A stretch of 31,593 nucleotides of DNA, taken from NCBI GenBank assembly GCA_000969725.1, contig JXSR01S033024.1. One strand, given 5' to 3'. The notes below the pieces were generated by a model. The model did not search any database. It was not told the DNA's origin and saw only the letters and a list, made by a program, of their open reading frames with translations. The stretch is from Ophiothrix spiculata. Its lineage: Eukaryota > Echinodermata > Ophiuroidea > Amphilepidida > Ophiotrichidae. Every line of letters starts with the position of its first letter. The first letter of the stretch is position 1. Below are positions 31,462 to 31,593 of this stretch, one piece after another. The position numbers and the translations under genes were made by a program.

Positions 31462-31593
31462 TCCTGTCGTGGCGCAGGAAACAAATCGATAGCGCAAGCT
31501 GGCAAGTGCATGTAGAACATCTATCTTGCATTTATGATAAATGTATCTGTGGAAATGTCATTTTCATCTGTGCAATTCCAGCGGAACAGCTTC

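Overview
The window is AT-rich, gene-poor, repeat-dense eukaryotic DNA. It contains an intron/exon boundary pair, microsatellites, retroposon-like tails, many short terminal-inverted-repeat (TIR) elements and one assembly gap (923 N). There are no bacterial-style operons and no recognisable rRNA, tRNA or CRISPR. A GC-rich repeat end with a GGAC run and a 'gcggaggcat' palindrome (18420-18495) and the mix of TIR elements resemble what is seen in marine invertebrate genomes (echinoderm, hemichordate, cephalochordate or mollusc). I cannot decide between these from sequence alone.

The only coding sequence I can support is one internal exon on the minus strand (6328-6550). It has a strong acceptor and donor and encodes a single transmembrane helix plus a basic cytoplasmic tail. 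The rest of that gene was not found, so much of the left part is probably intron. Two weaker exon candidates (12993-13087 and 30646-30666, plus strand) are given only as findings. No other open frame looks like a gene: those inspected are short and mostly lie inside repeats.

Layout. 1-4530: a dispersed/tandem ~470-bp repeat (R1), whose first copy is split by a 446-bp MITE with an 8-bp target-site duplication (TSD), and a retroposon-like 3' tail. 4866-8202: five short TIR-type elements or fragments around the exon. 8465-9794: a ~660-bp direct duplication containing a conserved hairpin. 9848-11150: another retroposon-like tail and a ~130-bp minisatellite. 11267-12582: a TTAA-flanked MITE and a TA-flanked MITE. 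14371-25800: a complex array of ~630-650-bp units (R2, about ten copies) whose left flank (X) is duplicated inside it (X'). X carries a 522-bp insertion absent from X'. Array units are split by a 965-bp element (TSD TTAT), a 368-bp MITE and a gap-containing insertion. 26507-27526: a 1.02-kb mariner-like element with ~200-bp inverted arms. 28350-28810: a cluster of a 13-bp motif. 29223-30500: a third repeat (R3) split by an element whose right end is duplicated around an inverted scrap of neighbouring DNA. 31164-31461: a hairpin and a cluster of 18-bp quasi-palindromes.

The genes do not form a system. The informative content is structural: repeated units act as internal 'empty site' controls, which define the ends and TSDs of several non-autonomous transposon families directly. 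No decisive evidence of a new biochemical system was found.
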